Positions 6,076-7,690 of a stretch of DNA of 7,690 nucleotides are shown piece after piece. Position 1 is the stretch's first letter; the number at the start of each line of letters is the position of its first letter. The position numbers were made by a program, and so were the translations under genes. The notes under the pieces are model-generated. The model worked only from the letters and a program-made list of their open reading frames with translations, did not search any database and had not been told where the DNA came from. The DNA is from Candidatus Latescibacterota bacterium (GTDB taxonomy: Bacteria > Krumholzibacteriota > Krumholzibacteriia > Krumholzibacteriales > WJIX01), in NCBI GenBank assembly GCA_030621255.1, contig JAUXHZ010000043.1, forward strand, positions 1 through 7,690, written 5' to 3'.

Positions 6076-6314
6076 TTTCCCTCCTGTTTTATTTGTTTTT
6101 TACTCCGCCCACTGATCTCTGAAAGATCCCTCGGGCATGATCGACTGGAATGACAAACAAGATATTTGCAACTCTTGTCACATCTCCACTATACAACAAC
6201 ATATTCCAGGGGAAAGGAATTTTTTACTCGCTGGATAGGATATTATTGTAATTTTACAGTTATTTTTTCTCCTGCATCACTCTTGTGAATAGCAACCACT
6301 GCCAATATTCAAAT

Positions 6315-6455
6315 TTATCTTCTGTTTTTCCCTCTTCCAGGCCTTTCCCTTCTTCCTACTCCACGCCCCCCCCTACCGCTTTTCCCGCAATCTCCCAAAC
6401 CCCTTCCTGTACGAGGTCCATCTCCATCCGGTCCTGTCTTGTCTCCCTTTGGCAT
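6315..6455 (-). CDS. 46-residue Gly/Arg-rich microprotein, DUF5320-like paralogue
   Basis: This short gene is easily missed by length filters. It begins MPKGDKTGPDGDGPRTGRG and ends in a very basic tail rich in Gly and Arg, with one cysteine (C23). An AGGAGG site lies 5 bases before the ATG, a near-ideal ribosome binding site. Its first 23 codons align without gaps to those of the upstream DUF5320-type gene (15 of 23 residues identical, including C23), and the similarity extends into the leader (AGGAGG, one differing base, AGTTATGCCAA). It is therefore a truncated duplicate that lost the Gly/Tyr-rich middle and coiled coil, or an independent short form. It starts 56 bases after its paralogue, in the same direction. 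Function is unknown; the conserved N-terminal motif suggests it binds the same partner. Confidence 0.75.
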   Translation of the reverse strand: MPKGDKTGPDGDGPRTGRGLGDCGKSGRGGRGVGRRERPGRGKNRR

Positions 6456-6511
6456 AACTTCCTCCTCTTTACCTGCGATTTCAAACAGCTAACTCATAAA
6501 ACCATCAGCGG

Positions 6512-6922
6512 CTAACCCTTACTGTTTTCCTTCTCCAACTCATCGATACGCTTAGTAATACTTTCCAGGCTTTGCTTCAAATAATCCGCCTGCCCGGCGA
6601 GATACTCCATTTCCTGATCCTTCGTTACCTCCGCCATGGGGGGAACAACGTACTGAGGAGCGACACCTGCTCCATAATATCCTTGTCCCATTCCTGCTGC
6701 GGGCAAGCCCGTTCCAAAAAATCCGTAGCCCCCTCTGTATCCTCCGGCTCCATACCCTCGTCCGAATCCGCGTCCACCACCACGGCCGAAACCGCCTCCG
6801 CGGAATCCCCCTCCAACAGCAGGATTCATATACCCCGGCATATTGTAACCGGCGCAAAATCCAGCGCCTCTGCCTGTCATTGGTCCAAATCCACCTGGCC
6901 CTCTTCTGTCTCCGCTTGGCAT
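6512..6922 (-). CDS. DUF5320-type Gly/Arg/Tyr-rich protein with C-terminal coiled coil
   Basis: This is a 136-residue protein of unknown function. The N-terminus (MPSGD..GP.G.GPMTGRGAG.C, 1-23) is the recurring signature of the DUF5320 family, commonly found beside MTH1175/NifX-like and Mrp genes in anaerobes. Residues ~36-88 are a low-complexity segment of Gly, Arg, Phe and Tyr with many RGG- and GRG-like steps. Residues ~99-133 are charged, with heptad-like hydrophobic spacing, and probably form a coiled coil for oligomerisation. The only cysteine is C23. AAGGAGG lies 5 bases before the ATG. It starts 16 bases after the NifX-like gene, so the two are co-transcribed. The neighbourhood suggests a partner or scaffold for the metal-cluster protein. 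There is no signal peptide or membrane segment. Confidence 0.85.
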   Translation of the reverse strand: MPSGDRRGPGGFGPMTGRGAGFCAGYNMPGYMNPAVGGGFRGGGFGRGGGRGFGRGYGAGGYRGGYGFFGTGLPAAGMGQGYYGAGVAPQYVVPPMAEVTKDQEMEYLAGQADYLKQSLESITKRIDELEKENSKG

Positions 6923-6938
6923 AACTGCCTCCTTCTAC

Positions 6939-7406
6939 TCAAAAGAAATTGCCTCCATGGCGTAACCTTCCCCTCCCATGTCCACCCCTTCCTCTGTTTC
7001 CCCTTCTTCCACATCCCGGCATAAGAAAATCCGCGTTTCCTATCTTATTACCTCTTAATGCCGCGATGACTTCTTCTTTATTCCCGCTTATCCATCCGAA
7101 AACCTCAATGCCGGCTGAATTTACAAGCCGTTCGGCAAAATTCGAAATGGCGCCGCAAACGAGCAAATCAATATTAAGCTCTCTTAATCTTTCGACTTTT
7201 TTAGAAACAAGGCCCCCTCCAAAGTGCGGCGAATAGAACCTGTCATACTGCCCCCTACCTCCATCACTACTGTTGAAAACTCGAAAATCCCATTCCGACC
7301 TTGATACCTCACGGTTTTCCGCCATCTCAATTACCATAATCGTACCGGCTGATTCAAAAACCGGAGATATTCTATCATTCCATATTGTAATTGCTATTCT
7401 AGACAT
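6939..7406 (-). CDS. ORP/MTH1175-like protein of the NifX/NafY Fe-Mo cofactor family
   Basis: This 155-residue protein carries the dinitrogenase Fe-Mo cofactor (NifX/NafY) fold. Members bind metal clusters; the Desulfovibrio orange protein, a relative, holds a Mo-Cu sulfide cluster. The start IAITIWNDRISPVFESAG (4-21) is the family hallmark, and IDLLVCGAISNFAERLV (79-95) with GIEVFGWISGNKEEVIAAL (99-117) forms the conserved second half. Residues ~41-68 form a Gly-rich linker. After MPGC (129-132) a tail of about 20 residues is rich in Arg, Gly and His. Cysteines are C84 and C132. AGGAG is well placed before the ATG, and a sigma-54 promoter lies immediately upstream. No nif structural genes are present, so nitrogen fixation is not implied. 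It is the first gene of the minus-strand cluster with the DUF5320-type and Mrp genes. Confidence 0.87.
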   Translation of the reverse strand: MSRIAITIWNDRISPVFESAGTIMVIEMAENREVSRSEWDFRVFNSSDGGRGQYDRFYSPHFGGGLVSKKVERLRELNIDLLVCGAISNFAERLVNSAGIEVFGWISGNKEEVIAALRGNKIGNADFLMPGCGRRGNRGRGGHGRGRLRHGGNFF

Positions 7407-7430
7407 AATTTCACTCCTGCAAATGATACT

Positions 7431-7445
7431 GCATCTTATATGCCA
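7431..7445 (-). promoter_or_regulatory. Sigma-54 promoter (-24/-12) for the NifX-like operon
   Basis: On the minus strand this is TGGCAT-ATAAG-ATGC, with GG and GC exactly 10 bases apart and 8 of 10 consensus positions matched. The predicted start near 7419 leaves a leader of only about 13 bases, which still contains the AGGAG site. It lies directly downstream of a probable sigma-54 activator gene, as in Desulfovibrio ORP loci. Confidence 0.6.
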
Positions 7446-7471
7446 GAAATAAACATCACACCATAACAGGC

Positions 7472-7542
7472 TGTATCCTATTGTTACTATTACTGATACA
7501 TAATAGTTAATTATTACACAAAAGAGGGTTATGGCTGATACA
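7472..7542. repeat. Three GATACA boxes upstream of the sigma-54 promoter
   Basis: CTGATACA occurs at 7493-7500 and 7535-7542, 42 bases apart (about four helical turns). An inverted GATACA core (TGTATC) lies at 7472-7477, so the two nearer boxes form an inverted repeat with a 17-base gap. All lie about 25-100 bases upstream of the -24 box. They are candidate activator contacts, but the motif is short. Confidence 0.3.
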
Positions 7543-7546
7543 ATTG

Positions 7547-7570
7547 CAGTATTGCTATGTTACAATAGTG
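7547..7570. repeat. 24-bp imperfect inverted repeat, candidate activator site
   Basis: CAGTATTG, 8 bases, CAATAGTG: the arms pair at 7 of 8 positions. It lies 102 bases upstream of the -24 box of the NifX-like operon, a typical enhancer distance. No T-run follows on the minus strand, so it does not look like a terminator for the upstream activator gene. Confidence 0.4.
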
Positions 7571-7608
7571 TCATCCCATGCAGTTATGCAAATATGTCAT
7601 AGTGCGGA

Positions 7609-7690
7609 TCACTGGTTCTTTTTCGAGCTTCGCCCATCAACAGGGGGAAGATCAATATTCAACTTCCTGATCTTTCTCCACAAGGTTGTT
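7609..7690 (-). CDS. C-terminal fragment of a probable Fis-type sigma-54 activator
   Basis: Only the last 26 codons are inside the window. They begin TTLWRKIRKLNI, which matches the recognition helix closing NtrC-family activators (typically ...GISRTTLWRKLRKLGI). A short polar tail of 14 residues follows before the TGA stop at 7609-7611. The rest of the gene lies beyond the right edge. It points in the same direction as the NifX-like operon, and the 202-base gap between them holds a -24/-12 promoter and candidate upstream sites. The arrangement matches the DVU2106-type activator that controls the Desulfovibrio ORP operons. The assignment rests on one helix, so another Fis-type regulator cannot be excluded. 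Confidence 0.65.
   Translation of the reverse strand, partial: TTLWRKIRKLNIDLPPVDGRSSKKNQ

Noticed and set aside
6076..6187. In-frame upstream extension of the Mrp protein containing four cysteines, reminiscent of the NBP35 N-terminus
   Set aside because: The extension is closed by a TAG and contains no ATG, GTG or TTG, while AGGAGGG sits right before the ATG at 6075.
6089..6202. 37-codon minus-strand frame ending just before the Mrp ribosome binding site
   Set aside because: It has no Shine-Dalgarno sequence and no recognisable composition. The spacing to Mrp alone is not enough.
6285..6515. 76-codon plus-strand frame rich in Ser and Pro
   Set aside because: It is the complement of the Gly/Arg-rich microprotein; GC-rich glycine codons read as Pro/Ser on the other strand.
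6572..7024. 150-codon plus-strand frame opposite the DUF5320-type and NifX-like genes
   Set aside because: It is antisense to two well-supported genes with good ribosome binding sites and family motifs, and its Ser/Pro bias is a strand artefact.
7532..7547. TGGCTGATACAATTGC on the plus strand as another sigma-54 promoter
   Set aside because: The GG and GC are 11 bases apart, and no plus-strand gene follows.

Overview
The window looks like a chromosomal segment from an anaerobic, probably Gram-negative environmental bacterium. This is inferred from gene content: a PrsK/PrsR two-component pair, a family otherwise known from exosortase/PEP-CTERM bacteria, and an ORP-like (orange protein, MTH1175/NifX-like) cluster with an Mrp-type ATPase, a combination known from anaerobes such as Desulfovibrio. 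The sequence gives no firm taxonomic marker, and there are no RNA genes, insertion sequences or CRISPR arrays.

Left part, plus strand: the 3' part of a PrsK-like histidine kinase enters from the left edge. A complete PrsR-like sigma-54 activator follows, with a TTG start. Next is a gene-poor interval of about 310 bases, then a small single-domain FHA protein. The interval holds two good -24/-12 (sigma-54) promoter matches pointing in opposite directions. The right-facing one serves the FHA gene. The left-facing one serves no recognised gene.

Middle, minus strand: a PLP-dependent trans-sulfuration enzyme (methionine gamma-lyase / cystathionine gamma-lyase-like) is followed 37 bases later by a class I SAM-dependent methyltransferase. 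They probably form one transcript read from a region near 5160-5240. That region carries a tandem 12-bp repeat inside a candidate promoter, and a second 9-bp repeat with a 20-bp period.

Right part, minus strand: a MTH1175/NifX-like protein, a Gly/Arg-rich DUF5320-type protein, a 46-residue paralogous microprotein and an Mrp/NBP35 ATPase lie in order in one direction. Just upstream of them, cut by the right edge, is the C-terminal Fis-type helix of what appears to be another sigma-54 activator. A -24/-12 match sits directly before the NifX-like gene. This layout resembles the sigma-54-controlled ORP locus of Desulfovibrio.

The common thread is sigma-54: two probable activators and three promoter matches occur in under 8 kb. 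The most interesting items are the left-facing sigma-54 promoter with no annotated target, the unannotated microprotein that duplicates its neighbour's N-terminus and ribosome binding site, and the run of three adjacent genes that all carry Gly/Arg-rich segments.
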